A stretch of 41,118 nt of DNA from JAASSS01 sp021767745 (GCA_034189165.1 JAXHVN010000016.1:1-41118); one strand, 5' to 3'. Shown: positions 26,724 to 35,697, counted from the first letter of the stretch. Program-made: numbers and translations. Notes: generated by a model from the sequence alone, not told the origin.

Positions 26724-27553
26724 AGCTGCCCACGCCGCTGCGCCCGTTCACCGAGCGCGATCGGGTGTTCGACGCGCTGGTACCTCCGGCGCAGCGTGTT
26801 CGCCGTCAGACCCGTCACGGCACGATCCTGCACGTGGAGGACGTGACCGTCAGCTTCGATGGCTTCAAGGCGCTCGATGCGCTCACGCTGTACATCTACG
26901 AGGGCGAGCTGCGCTGCATCATCGGCCCCAATGGCGCGGGCAAGACCACGATGATGGACGTGATCACCGCCAAGACCCGACCCGATGCCGGGCAGGTGTT
27001 CTTCGGCGATGGCATCGATTTGCTGCGCCTGTCCGAGCCGGAGGTCGCCCAGGTAGGGGTGGGGCGCAAGTTCCAGAAGCCGACCGTGTTCGAGCAGCAG
27101 AGCGTGTGGGACAACCTCGTGCTGGCGCTGCACTCCGACAAGCGCGTATGGGCCTCGGTCTGGTTTCGTCTCGCGCCGGCGCAGCGCGAGCAGATCGAGC
27201 AGGTGCTGGAGACGATCGGGCTGGTGGCGGAGCGGTCGCGGCTGGCCGGCGAGCTCTCGCATGGCCAGAAGCAGTGGCTGGAGATCGGCATGCTGCTGCT
27301 GCAACAACCCGCACTGCTGCTGGTGGACGAGCCGGTCGCCGGCATGAGCGGCCACGAGATGGAGCAGACCGCCGAGCTGCTGACCGCCCTTGCCGGCGAG
27401 CGCTCGGTGGTGGTGGTCGAGCACGACATGGAATTCGTACGCAGCATCGCCCGGCGGGTCACGGTGCTGCACCAGGGCGCTGTGCTCGCGGAGGGATCGA
27501 TGGCCGAGGTGCAGCAGGACCCGCGCGTGATCGAGGTCTACCTCGGTGCCTAG
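26720..27553 (+). CDS. urtD: Urea ABC transporter, ATPase UrtD
   Basis: Cytosolic ATP-binding subunit, 277 residues. After a roughly 35-residue lead comes the ABC domain: Walker A GPNGAGKTT, Q-loop region VGVGRKFQKPTVFEQQSVWDNL, signature LSHGQKQWLEIGMLL and Walker B LLLVDEPVAGM, with the switch histidine in VVEHDMEFVRS. The LSHGQ signature, in place of LSGGQ, is usual for UrtD. It overlaps urtC by four bases and urtE by eight. Confidence 0.96.
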   Translation: MKLPTPLRPFTERDRVFDALVPPAQRVRRQTRHGTILHVEDVTVSFDGFKALDALTLYIYEGELRCIIGPNGAGKTTMMDVITAKTRPDAGQVFFGDGIDLLRLSEPEVAQVGVGRKFQKPTVFEQQSVWDNLVLALHSDKRVWASVWFRLAPAQREQIEQVLETIGLVAERSRLAGELSHGQKQWLEIGMLLLQQPALLLVDEPVAGMSGHEMEQTAELLTALAGERSVVVVEHDMEFVRSIARRVTVLHQGAVLAEGSMAEVQQDPRVIEVYLGA

Positions 27554-28283
27554 CGCCGCCACCGGTGCGGCAGCCGCACAGGCGGTGACGCCCACGCTCG
27601 CCCTCGAGTCGATCCAGCAGTACTACGGCGAGAGCCACATCCTGCGCGATCTCTCGCTGACGGTGCCCGCGGGCTCGTGCACCTGCGTGATGGGGCGCAA
27701 CGGCGTGGGCAAGACCACGCTGATGAAGGTCATCATGGGCCTGCTGCCTATCCGCGCCGGCCGGCTGCTGTTCGAGGGCGACGTGCTCAGCGGCCGTCCG
27801 GCCGTGGCCCGGGCCCGGGCCGGCATCGGCTACGTGCCCCAGGGCCGGCACATCTTCCCGCAGCTCACCGTCGAGGAGAATCTGCAGGTGCCCCTCGGCG
27901 CGGGGCGCACCGACCGGATTCCGCCCCGCGTGTTCGAGCTGTTCCCGGTCCTGCGCGAGATGCTGCATCGGCGCGGCGGCGACCTCTCCGGCGGGCAGCA
28001 GCAGCAGCTCGCGATCGGCCGGGCGCTGGTGCTGGCACCGAAGCTGCTGATCCTCGACGAGCCGACCGAGGGCATCCAGCCGAACGTCGTGCACGACATC
28101 GGCGAAGTCATCCGCCGCCTGCGCGAGGAGGACGGGCTGACGGTGCTGCTGGTCGAGCAGAAGCTGCCGTTCGCCCGCCGCGTGGCCAGCGACTTCCACA
28201 TCATCGAGCGCGGCAGTGTGGTGCGCTCGGGGGCGATCGCGGCGCTGACCGATGCGCTGGTGCAGCAGCACCTGAGCGTCTAG
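27546..28283 (+). CDS. urtE: Urea ABC transporter, ATPase UrtE
   Basis: Second ATP-binding subunit, 245 residues, beginning with GTG inside the end of urtD. Core motifs: LESIQQYYGESHILRDLSLTV, Walker A GRNGVGKTT, Q-loop IGYVPQGRHIFPQLTVEENL, signature LSGGQQQQLAIGRAL, Walker B LLILDEPTEGIQP and VEQKLPFARRVA. GYVPQGRxIFPxLTVEENL is typical of UrtE. It closes the porin-urtABCDE unit. No T-rich terminator is visible before the next gene 54 bp later. Confidence 0.96.
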   Translation: MPSAATGAAAAQAVTPTLALESIQQYYGESHILRDLSLTVPAGSCTCVMGRNGVGKTTLMKVIMGLLPIRAGRLLFEGDVLSGRPAVARARAGIGYVPQGRHIFPQLTVEENLQVPLGAGRTDRIPPRVFELFPVLREMLHRRGGDLSGGQQQQLAIGRALVLAPKLLILDEPTEGIQPNVVHDIGEVIRRLREEDGLTVLLVEQKLPFARRVASDFHIIERGSVVRSGAIAALTDALVQQHLSV

Positions 28284-28337
28284 CCTGTCGCTGCCCAGCC
28301 GGCGGGTCCCCGTGCCGGCGCCGCCCCGGATCATTCC

Positions 28338-29717
28338 ATGCGAAGCCTGCTCATCCTGATCATCAGCCTGCTGCTGGCGGTGCTGGCGCTGCCCTATGGC
28401 GCCGGCATGCTCGCCGAGCGCAGCTATCGCGCCCAGTGGCAGAGCCTTGCCGAGCAGCCGGAGCTGACGCTGACCCAGCTGGATTACCAGCGCGGCTGGT
28501 TCACGAGCACCGCTCAGGTGCAGGCCCAGTTACACGGTGCTCCGGCGGCGGTCCTGGCGCAGCGCGAGCCGGTGCTGGCCGGCGCGGTGCCGTTGCGGCT
28601 GCGGCAGCAGATTCGCCACGGGCCGCTGTTCCGCACCGGCGGCCGCTGGCAGTTCGGTGCCGCGGGGCTGGACACCGATCTTGACGTGCCGCCCGCTCTC
28701 GCCGATCGGCTGACGCCCTACTTCGCCGATGGCGTGATGGCGCGCATGGCCGGTCACATCGGTCTGGACGGCTCGCTGCATCAGACCCTGCAGATCCCCG
28801 CCTACGCCGGCCATCCGCCGTCGGTCTCCCCCGATGCGGCCGGCGGTGGCCTGCTGCGCTGGGCGCCGCTGCGGGTCGACTGGACGCATGAGCGCCGAGG
28901 CGAGAGCCGGATCGCACTGCGCTGGCCGGCGCTCAGCTGGCACGGCGAGGACGGCGCCGTACTGGGCTGGCAGGGGCTGGCGCTGGATCTGCGCATCACC
29001 GAGGCGGTCGACGTCCGGGCCGCCGGGCTGCGTCGTCTCGACGGCGAGCTCACGTTCGAGCGACTGGTGCAGGCGCCGGCCGGACAGGTGCCGGTGACCG
29101 TGCACGGACTGCGTCTGCAGCCTGTCGCCCAGCTCGACGATCTGAACCGGCTGGCAGGGGAGCTTCGGCTGGCGTTCGAGCGCTTGGCCCAAGGCGAGCG
29201 CGAGGGCAGCGCAGGGGGCTCGCTGCAGCTGCGTTTTGCCAATCTGCCGCCGGCGACGTTGCAGGCGCTGGGCCGCGAGGCCGTGCAGCGAGAGCCGGAG
29301 CTGGGCGCGCTGCTGAATGGCATCGGTGAACTGCAGCGTCTGCTGGCGGCGCAGCCGGTGCTGGAGCTGGTGTCACTGGAGGTGGAGACGCCGGCAGGCC
29401 GGATGACCGGCCGCGGCCGGATCGCCTTCCGTGGTGAGGCGACCGGCTTCGCGCTGCTGAACCCCGCCCGTCTGTTCGCCGGTCTGGATGCGCAGCTGCA
29501 GGGGCAGGTGCCGGCGGATCTGGCCACCTCGCTGACGCCTGCCGCCGAGGCGAGACTGGCGGACCTGCTGGCGGCCGGCTACGTCCGACGGGAGGGGCAG
29601 ACGCTGCATCTGCAGGCGGCGCTCGAGGACGGCTGGCTGCTGGCACATGGGCAGCCTCGTGGGCAGCTGATCGAGTTGGCGGCGCGCCAGCTCGGCCTGC
29701 CGCCCGACCTGTTCTGA
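28338..29717 (+). CDS. DUF945/YdgA-like protein
   Basis: A 459-residue protein with one N-terminal membrane anchor (residues about 4-24, LLILIISLLLAVLALPYGAGM) and a large periplasmic part. ERSYRAQWQSLAEQPELTLTQLDYQRGWFTSTA is the characteristic opening of the YdgA/DUF945 family, and VSLEVETPAGRMTGRGRIAF is typical of its C-terminal half. Function of the family is not well known. It is on the same strand as urtE, but the spacing and content suggest no link to urea transport. Confidence 0.82.
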   Translation: MRSLLILIISLLLAVLALPYGAGMLAERSYRAQWQSLAEQPELTLTQLDYQRGWFTSTAQVQAQLHGAPAAVLAQREPVLAGAVPLRLRQQIRHGPLFRTGGRWQFGAAGLDTDLDVPPALADRLTPYFADGVMARMAGHIGLDGSLHQTLQIPAYAGHPPSVSPDAAGGGLLRWAPLRVDWTHERRGESRIALRWPALSWHGEDGAVLGWQGLALDLRITEAVDVRAAGLRRLDGELTFERLVQAPAGQVPVTVHGLRLQPVAQLDDLNRLAGELRLAFERLAQGEREGSAGGSLQLRFANLPPATLQALGREAVQREPELGALLNGIGELQRLLAAQPVLELVSLEVETPAGRMTGRGRIAFRGEATGFALLNPARLFAGLDAQLQGQVPADLATSLTPAAEARLADLLAAGYVRREGQTLHLQAALEDGWLLAHGQPRGQLIELAARQLGLPPDLF

Positions 29718-29759
29718 CCACTCGCGCGGCGCGGCCCGGCTGATCCGGTCGGCGCGTCG

Positions 29760-30365
29760 TCAGGGGGCGGCCCGTGTGGTCCGCACGTGGGGCTGCCCCT
29801 TGGCATCGATCTGCACGAGGTAGGTCTCGCTCGGGTCGAGGGGCTCGTAGGGCGTCGTGTTCTGGGCGATTCGCAGGAACGGCAGCCATTCGCCGGCCCG
29901 CTGCAGCGGCTGCAGCGCCATGGTCTCGCCGGCGTCCAGCGGCTCGCGGGTCGGCGGGTATCGCAGACCCTGGTGAATGTCGGTGTAGCGCGTGCGCAGC
30001 AGGCGCACCCGATAGCGTGGCTGCAGCAACGGCCAGTCCACCGTCATCACATCCAGGCGCCATTCGTCACCATCGACGGCGACCACCCGATGCTCGTCGC
30101 CGCTGCGCAGGTGCAGCAGGTAATGCTGATTGTCGATGCGCTCGCTGCTGACGGTGATCTGGCTTTCGCCGCTGGTGAAGCCGGCGAGCGCATCGTGATA
30201 GCGATTCCAGCCCACCACGCCCAGCCCCAGGCCCGCGATCACGGCAGCCAGGCCCACCAGCCCGGCGCCGAGGAAGGCGCGGCGCCGGAACAGCTCCCAT
30301 AGGGCAATCGCCACGATGCCGACGGCGAGGGCCAGGGCGAGTGCGGCGGCGAGCATCAGGGTCAT
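29760..30365 (-). CDS. Membrane-anchored protein, unknown
   Basis: A 201-residue protein with two N-terminal hydrophobic helices (about residues 3-23 and 32-52) joined by RRRAF, then a soluble, strand-rich domain of about 145 residues, likely outside the cytoplasm. Notable pieces are WNRYHDALAGFTSGESQITVSSERIDNQ and MALQPLQRAGEWLPFL. The ATG has GGAGG at good spacing. I recognise no family with confidence. It is divergent from the next gene. Confidence 0.65.
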   Translation of the reverse strand: MTLMLAAALALALAVGIVAIALWELFRRRAFLGAGLVGLAAVIAGLGLGVVGWNRYHDALAGFTSGESQITVSSERIDNQHYLLHLRSGDEHRVVAVDGDEWRLDVMTVDWPLLQPRYRVRLLRTRYTDIHQGLRYPPTREPLDAGETMALQPLQRAGEWLPFLRIAQNTTPYEPLDPSETYLVQIDAKGQPHVRTTRAAP

Positions 30366-30422
30366 CGGTATCCTCCGGTGCGGACTCTGCGATCATTGAA
30401 GCGTATCGACGGGGCGAGGCGC

Positions 30423-30950
30423 ATGACTGAGCACAATTTTCTGACCGACGCCGAGTACGCGCTATGGGTGGCGCAGCCGCTGGCGGTGGCGGCAGACGTG
30501 GCGGCCCGGCGGGGCAATCCGCAGCTGGCGGGCGATCTGCCGAGCATGCTGGCGCTGCGCACGGTGCTGGAGACGCTCGCCGGCTGTTACTGGCAGGAGC
30601 GGCTGCACCATCCGGCGCATTCGGGCGAGCTGGTCGTGCATGCCGCGCCGGCTGCCGTCTGCGCGATGGTGCTGCAGGAAGCCGGATTGCCGCGACCGGC
30701 GGCGCAGAGCTGCCTGCTGGCGCTGCGGCAGGCCTATGCCGAGCTGGTCGAGGCGGGGGTGGTGGGGCCGGAGCTGCGTTTCACGCTGCCGGCCTGGACG
30801 CACCTGAAGGCCGGTGATGCCGACGCGGCACGGGGGCTGCTGCAATCGGCGATGCTGCAGGTGATCCAGAACGTCATCGTCTGGGAATCGACACGCAGTG
30901 AGGCGGCCGGCGGGGACGATCCCCCGCCGGCCGGTCCGGGGCGGGCCTAG
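30423..30950 (+). CDS. Soluble helical protein, unknown
   Basis: A 175-residue, largely helical, cytoplasmic-looking protein. No transmembrane helix, signal peptide or known motif was found. Conserved-looking parts are TDAEYALWVAQPLAVAADVAAR and ARGLLQSAMLQVIQNVIVWE, and the tail is rich in Gly and Pro. I chose the ATG at 30423 (MTEHN) over an upstream one at 30378, which overlaps the likely promoter region of the divergent gene. Function not inferred. Confidence 0.62.
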   Translation: MTEHNFLTDAEYALWVAQPLAVAADVAARRGNPQLAGDLPSMLALRTVLETLAGCYWQERLHHPAHSGELVVHAAPAAVCAMVLQEAGLPRPAAQSCLLALRQAYAELVEAGVVGPELRFTLPAWTHLKAGDADAARGLLQSAMLQVIQNVIVWESTRSEAAGGDDPPPAGPGRA

Positions 30951-30959
30951 GCCGCTGCC

Positions 30960-32006
30960 TCAGCGGCTGCAGCGACGGCGTTCGGCGAGCCGGCGGGCGG
31001 GCTGGCGCAGCTTGAGGTAGTCGACCGCGAGGTTCGGCTGGTCCGTGAACAGGCCATCGACACCGTAGCCGAAGTAGAACTGTGCCAGTTCCTGGCGCAG
31101 GCTCTGATACTGCCCCGGCAGGGCATCGGCGCGGAAGGTGTAGGGATGCACCAGCAGGTCGAGGGCGTGCGCGGCCGCCACCAGTGCGCCCGCCGAGTCC
31201 TCGATCAGCGTTTTACTCGGGCCGATGCCGTCGGCGTAGGTGGCGATCCGGCGCAGCGCGGCGGGTTCGGTCAGTTCCTGCTGACCACCGCTGATCAGCT
31301 GGACGAGCGGCAGGTCGGTGCCGAGTTCGAAGCGCATCTCCTGCAGGTTCGCCGGGTCGAAGGACTGTACGAACACCCGCGCGTCGCGGCCGCGGTAGCC
31401 GTACTCGGCCAGTGTCGTCAGCAGCGTTTGCTCCATCGCCAGGCCTTCGGCGTCGTGGAAGGCTGGCAGCTTGGTCTCCGGATAGATGCCGACGTCGCAG
31501 CCGGTAACGGCGTTCAGCCCCTGCACCAGCCGAATCATCTCCTCGAAGGTCGGGACGGTGAAGCCTTCGGCATCATCCGGGAAACGCTGCGGGAAGACAC
31601 GCGCGCCGTTGGCGCCGTCCTCACGCTCCTCCACGCTCAGCTGCTTGATCTCGGCCAGGGTGAAATCGGCGGCATACCAACGGCCGTCCTCGCGGGCCCG
31701 ATCTGGGAAGACGGCCTCGACATCGGTGGTGCCCTCGAGGTGGATGTCGTGCAGGGCGATGAGCACGCCGTCGTGTGTCATCACCAGGTCCGGTTCGATG
31801 TAGTCGGCGCCCATGCCGTAGGCCAGGGCGTAGGCTTCCAGCGTGTGCTCGGGCAGATAGCCGCTGGCGCCGCGATGGGCGATGACGATCTTGCCCTCGA
31901 GCCGGTCCGCCAATTCCAGCCGGTCGGCGCCGCCCGCCAGGGCAGTGCTCGTCGCCGCGGCCAGCGTCGCCAGCGTCAGGGCTTGTGTCAGACGTAGATG
32001 AACCAT
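30960..32006 (-). CDS. glpQ: Periplasmic glycerophosphodiester phosphodiesterase
   Basis: Hydrolyses glycerophosphodiesters from phospholipid turnover to glycerol 3-phosphate and an alcohol. A 348-residue protein with a signal peptide (about 1-25, ending TALA-GG). Active-site motifs: IAHRGASGYLPEHTLEAYALA, YIEPDLVMTHDGVLIALHD and YPETKLPAFHD. These are the metal and acid/base residues of the GlpQ class. The ATG at 32006 has GGAGG four bases upstream; an earlier ATG at 32057 would put a nonsensical lead before the signal peptide. No glpT or glpK is adjacent. Confidence 0.92.
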   Translation of the reverse strand: MVHLRLTQALTLATLAAATSTALAGGADRLELADRLEGKIVIAHRGASGYLPEHTLEAYALAYGMGADYIEPDLVMTHDGVLIALHDIHLEGTTDVEAVFPDRAREDGRWYAADFTLAEIKQLSVEEREDGANGARVFPQRFPDDAEGFTVPTFEEMIRLVQGLNAVTGCDVGIYPETKLPAFHDAEGLAMEQTLLTTLAEYGYRGRDARVFVQSFDPANLQEMRFELGTDLPLVQLISGGQQELTEPAALRRIATYADGIGPSKTLIEDSAGALVAAAHALDLLVHPYTFRADALPGQYQSLRQELAQFYFGYGVDGLFTDQPNLAVDYLKLRQPARRLAERRRCSR

Positions 32007-32345
32007 GATGCCTCCGGGAATGTCATCAAGAGAGAACAGCAATCGATGTCGACACACTCTGTGGGAGGCGGGCGGCAGTCCGGTGACCGTGCCGCGACAG
32101 GTCGGTGACGTTGTTCGTCCGCCTTATCGTGCTATGTTCGCCAGCGGCTCTGCCCCGCGCCGGTCGCTTCGGCGGCCTGCCGGGCCCGGAACGATCCGGT
32201 CGCGGCCGACGTCCGCCCTTCGGTGAGGCAGCGGTCAACCGGGAGGGCTGCCAGACGTCGTTTTTTCTACGGCAGGTAGGCATCGCGGCGCCGCACGGAT
32301 CCCGTGCAGCGCGCACCAGGGAATGGAATGAAACGAGGAGAAATG
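32007..32345. other. 339-bp non-coding region between divergent genes
   Basis: Holds the leaders of glpQ (minus) and of the secreted protein gene (plus). A candidate plus-strand promoter is TTGTTC (32111-32116) and TATGTT (32133-32138), 16 bp apart. GAGGAG (32335-32340) is the ribosome site of the plus-strand gene. The open frame over 32105-32683 lacks protein-like content. I see no RNA gene, riboswitch or repeat here. Confidence 0.4.
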
Positions 32346-33617
32346 ATGTTCAAGCAGAATCATTGGCGCACTTTCGGGCTTGGTGGCCTTGCAGTTGCCT
32401 GTGCGGCCGCTGCGACCCCGGCGCTGGCGCTGGATGCGGTCCAGGAGCTGCGTATCGTGACGGTCAAGGGCGAGAAGCTGACGCAGCTGACCGGCAAGCA
32501 GTTCGACGGTTATACCGTCATGGCTTCCAGCAACGGCCAGCTGCAGCCGATTCCGTTCCAGTTCGACGAAATGAACGAGCGTGGCTTCCCGTATGTGCCG
32601 GGTGGCAGCATCCCGGTGGACGGCCAGGAAAACGTCTTCGAAGCGCAGGACATGCTGGTGTTCATGTTCAAGGACGCCGGTGAGCAGGTCTCCGCGGACG
32701 CCCTCGGCAGCGCCGGTGGCACGGCGGTGGCCGAGGTTGCCGTGACCGAGCGCGGCGAGACGCGCTACATCTATGTGGTCGAGGGGTCGTCGCAGCGTTC
32801 GGACAAGCGCTACGTGAACTACGACAACAGCACCGGCCGGCTCAAGACCGATTACTACACGTTGAACATGGAGCCGAACAAGCCGCTGATCTGGGAGGAT
32901 CTGACCTACAAGGGTGCCAACGGCGGCAAGACCGTACTCGATGCGATGAAGATCCGCATCGATCCCGATCTGTTCATGGCGCCGACCATCACCAACAACG
33001 TGCTGCCGCACAGTGTGGCGGCCGTGAAGAACGGTCCGGTGCGCAGCCTGATCGCGGTCGATGCCTCGCTGAACCTGGTGGTCGTGAAGATCAGCGCCGG
33101 TGCGACGGTCGCCGCCGGCCCGCAGACGGTGGAGGTGCCGGTGTATGCCTCCATCCCCGGCATCACGCCGGATCTGAACATCGACATCTCGCTGGACTTC
33201 CACGAGCTGGAAGGCACGAAGATCGTGACCGCCGAGGGGCCGCAGCAGCCGGTCGTGGCTGGCACGAAGAGTGGGCCTGATCCGGCCAAGCTTGGTGCGA
33301 GCGCAGCCAACAGCTGGATCGTCGGCAGCTCCGGCAAGGGCTTCGACGTCGCGGCGTTCTTCGTCGGTGCCGAGGCCTATAACCCGACGCTGGATATCCT
33401 CTACTACGATGCCGCCCGCGGTGACGATGCGGTGGGCCCGGAGCGCTACAAGGGCAGCCATCCGGAGGTCGGGTACCGCGTCAGCGATATCCCCAAGGGG
33501 CAGGACATCACCATCGGCGTGAACCTGTTCTTCTCCGACGACCTGTGGGGCATGGGGCCGCAGCAGGTCGCAGGCATGATCCAGGCGCAGCCGTCGATCA
33601 GCGTCAGCCCGATGTAG
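32346..33617 (+). CDS. Secreted protein of unknown function
   Basis: A 423-residue protein with a clear signal peptide (about 1-29, ending ALA-LDAV). The mature part is strand-rich with LRIVTVKGEKLTQLTGKQFDGYTVMAS, a QPIPFQFDEMNERG segment and FEAQDMLVFMFKDAGEQV near the N-terminus. The end has GVNLFFSDDLWGMGPQQVAGM. No membrane helix beyond the signal and no catalytic motif that I recognise. The optimal GAGGAG site, the double ATG and its lysine- and asparagine-richer composition suggest strong expression. It ends at the strong terminator downstream. A periplasmic or surface role is likely. Confidence 0.75.
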   Translation: MFKQNHWRTFGLGGLAVACAAAATPALALDAVQELRIVTVKGEKLTQLTGKQFDGYTVMASSNGQLQPIPFQFDEMNERGFPYVPGGSIPVDGQENVFEAQDMLVFMFKDAGEQVSADALGSAGGTAVAEVAVTERGETRYIYVVEGSSQRSDKRYVNYDNSTGRLKTDYYTLNMEPNKPLIWEDLTYKGANGGKTVLDAMKIRIDPDLFMAPTITNNVLPHSVAAVKNGPVRSLIAVDASLNLVVVKISAGATVAAGPQTVEVPVYASIPGITPDLNIDISLDFHELEGTKIVTAEGPQQPVVAGTKSGPDPAKLGASAANSWIVGSSGKGFDVAAFFVGAEAYNPTLDILYYDAARGDDAVGPERYKGSHPEVGYRVSDIPKGQDITIGVNLFFSDDLWGMGPQQVAGMIQAQPSISVSPM

Positions 33618-33704
33618 ATCGATTGGCCGGCGGCGGTCCGTGGACTGCCGCCGGCCACGGCCGACGCTCCGATGGCGGAGCCTGCCCCGCGACGGCGGAA
33701 GACG

Positions 33705-33732
33705 AAAAAGGCGGCCGAATGGCCGCCTTTTT
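33705..33732. terminator. Bidirectional intrinsic terminator
   Basis: Inverted repeat AAAAAGGCGGCC-gaat-GGCCGCCTTTTT: a 12-bp stem including A/T tracts on both sides, with a four-base loop. It has a T-tract on each strand, so it can stop transcription from both convergent genes, the secreted protein (plus) and the RRM protein (minus). Confidence 0.95.
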
Positions 33733-33772
33733 CTACCGGTGGTCAGCCACCAGCCACGCAATCCACGGCGCG

Positions 33773-34063
33773 CTAGAAGCGCCCCGCCGGCCGCCGGCCG
33801 CCGCCGCCGCCGGGACCGCCACGTCGATCGGCAGCCTCGTTGATGCGCAGGCTGCGCCCGCCCAGCTGCGCGCCGTTCAGCGCCTCGATGGCGGCGTTGG
33901 CCGCCTGGGGATCCATCTCCACAAAGCCGAAGCCCCGGGGACGACCGGTCTCGCGATCGGAGATCAGCTTGACGGACTGCACCTCACCGTGCGGCTCGAA
34001 CAGCGAACGGATCTCGTCCTCCGTTGCCGAGAACGGGAGATTGCCCACATAAATAGAAGTCAT
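33773..34063 (-). CDS. RRM-type RNA-binding protein
   Basis: A 96-residue single-RRM protein. RNP2 is IYVGNL (residues 4-9) and RNP1 is RGFGFVEM (about 43-50), with both aromatic RNA-contact positions kept. The tail is a glycine- and arginine-rich stretch (RRGGPGGGGGRRP), as in cold-inducible bacterial RRM proteins. The true start is the ATG at 34063 with GGTGAG upstream; the open frame to 34177 is non-coding leader. A long leader of about 170 bp separates it from pyrD and may hold a cold-responsive promoter, but none is clear. The terminator 40 bp downstream serves this gene. Confidence 0.94.
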   Translation of the reverse strand: MTSIYVGNLPFSATEDEIRSLFEPHGEVQSVKLISDRETGRPRGFGFVEMDPQAANAAIEALNGAQLGGRSLRINEAADRRGGPGGGGGRRPAGRF

Positions 34064-34234
34064 AAGTCTCACCAACTGGCTGCCGTCGGCAGCGATCGAA
34101 GGGCCCCTGTCGGGCCGTAATCTCTGGCCGCGCTGAACGCGACGCCGCTCACCCTGGGCGGCCCGCTCAGTATGCACCCATCCGCGGGAGCCACACTAGA
34201 AGTTTTTGTTGCACGCCGGCATCGGGCATCCGGC

Positions 34235-35173
34235 TCAGGCGGAATGCTGCAGGCTGCCGGTCAGCTCACCGATCGTGTCGAAGCCATGGGTGTCGAGGTA
34301 GGCCTGCAGGTCCGCCAGTACCTTGTGACACAGCAGTGGGTCGTAGAACAGCCCGGTACCGATGCCCACGGCGCTGGCACCGGCAATCAAGAATTCCAGC
34401 GCGTCGGTGCCGCTGGCGATCCCGCCCTGGCCGATGATCGGCACGCCATGCGGCCCGCATACCTGCGCGACCTGATGCACTTTCAGCAGCGCGATCGGCT
34501 TGATCGCCGGCCCCGACAGTCCGCCCTGCACGTTGCCAAGCACAGGTCGGCGAGTGTGGATGTCCACCGCCATACCCTGCAGCGTATTGATCACGGCGAA
34601 GGCATCGCTGCCGGCCTCCAGGCAACGCCGGGCGTTGGCAGCGATGTCGGTCTGGTTCGGCGACAGCTTGGTGATCAGTGGCTTGTCCGTGACGGCCCGG
34701 ACAGCGGCCACCACGCGCGCGGACATGTCGGGGTCGTTGCCGAAGGTGACGCCGCCTTCCTTCACATTCGGGCAGGAGATGTTGATCTCCAGCGCCTGCA
34801 GCGGCGTATCGTCGAGTTGCCGTGCCACCGCCACGTACTCTTCCACCGTCGAGCCGGACAGATTGGCGATGTAGCAGGTCTGTCCGAAGTCCAGCGTCGG
34901 CAGGATGTGCTCGACCACGTGCGCGACGCCAGGATTCTGCAGGCCAATGGCGTTGAGCATGCCGGCCGGCGTTTCCACGACCCGGTGGGCCGGGTTTCCG
35001 GGGCGGGCCGCCCCGGTGGTGCCCTTCAGGCAGACCGCCCCGACCTGCGCATTCGAGAAGCCCGCCACGCGCGGGTATTCATGGCCGAAGCCGACACAGC
35101 CGGACAGCAGCACCAGCGGGTTTTTCAGCGTCAGCCCGCAAAAGGGCACCTCGAGACGGGGATCGGCGGTCAT
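34235..35173 (-). CDS. pyrD: Dihydroorotate dehydrogenase, class 1
   Basis: Oxidises dihydroorotate to orotate in pyrimidine synthesis, with FMN. A 312-residue soluble TIM-barrel. The catalytic base is cysteine (C134 in NISCPNVKEGG), which defines class 1; class 2 would have serine and an N-terminal membrane helix. Other motifs are LLSGCVGFGHEYPRV, KLSPNQTDI, GGLSGPAIKPIAL and IIGQGGIASGTDALEFLIAGASAVGIGT. The sequence looks like class 1B, which normally pairs with PyrK, but no pyrK is here. Start: ATG 35173; an in-frame ATG at 35203 is the alternative. Divergent from trmL. Confidence 0.92.
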   Translation of the reverse strand: MTADPRLEVPFCGLTLKNPLVLLSGCVGFGHEYPRVAGFSNAQVGAVCLKGTTGAARPGNPAHRVVETPAGMLNAIGLQNPGVAHVVEHILPTLDFGQTCYIANLSGSTVEEYVAVARQLDDTPLQALEINISCPNVKEGGVTFGNDPDMSARVVAAVRAVTDKPLITKLSPNQTDIAANARRCLEAGSDAFAVINTLQGMAVDIHTRRPVLGNVQGGLSGPAIKPIALLKVHQVAQVCGPHGVPIIGQGGIASGTDALEFLIAGASAVGIGTGLFYDPLLCHKVLADLQAYLDTHGFDTIGELTGSLQHSA

Positions 35174-35229
35174 CGTGCGCAGTCGGCAGTAAGATGCCGC
35201 CATTCTACGTCGCCTGTCGGGAAACGCTG

Positions 35230-35697
35230 ATGTTCGAGGTGGTGCTCTACCAGCCGCAGATTCCGCCGAACACCGGCAACGTGATCCGCCTGTGCGCCAA
35301 CAGCGGCTGCCGGCTGCACCTGATCGCACCGCTCGGCTTCGACCTGACCGACCGCCAGCTCCGCCGGGCCGGACTCGACTATCACGAGTATGCCCACCTC
35401 CGCGTGCACACATCGCTGGCGGCGATGCTGGCGAGCCTGGGCGAGCCTCGCCGGGTGCTGGCCTTCTCCACCCGCGCCACCCGGCGCCACGACGCGCCGA
35501 CCTACGCCGCCGGCGATGTGCTGCTGTTCGGGCCTGAGACTACCGGCCTGCCGGGCGCCGTGCTGGGGGAGCTGCCGGCCGAGCAGTGCCTGCGCCTGCC
35601 GATGCGTCCGCACAGCCGCAGCCTGAATCTGTCGAACGCAGTCGCCGTGGTGGTCTACGAAGCCTGGCGACAGCACGACTTCGCCGGCGCCGGCTAG
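35230..35697 (+). CDS. trmL: tRNA (cytidine/uridine-34-2'-O)-methyltransferase
   Basis: Methylates the 2'-OH of the wobble base of leucine tRNAs. A 155-residue SPOUT-fold protein, the usual length. Motifs: VLYQPQIPPNTGNVIRLCANSG at the N-terminus, LDYHEYAHL, LLFGPETTGLP, and the knot NLSNAVAVVVYEAWRQ with bound S-adenosylmethionine. Start at the ATG at 35230 (MFEVVLYQP); the ATG at 35194 would add a lead not seen in the family. Its stop overlaps that of the convergent gpsA (shared CTAG). Confidence 0.96.
   Translation: MFEVVLYQPQIPPNTGNVIRLCANSGCRLHLIAPLGFDLTDRQLRRAGLDYHEYAHLRVHTSLAAMLASLGEPRRVLAFSTRATRRHDAPTYAAGDVLLFGPETTGLPGAVLGELPAEQCLRLPMRPHSRSLNLSNAVAVVVYEAWRQHDFAGAG

Noticed and set aside
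28298..28319. GCCGGC inverted repeat after urtE as a terminator
   Set aside because: Stem of only six bases with a ten-base loop and no T-tract; such repeats are frequent in this GC-rich DNA.
32105..32683. 192-residue plus frame overlapping the secreted protein gene
   Set aside because: It overlaps the signal peptide and mature region of a better gene in another frame and has no ribosome site or motif.
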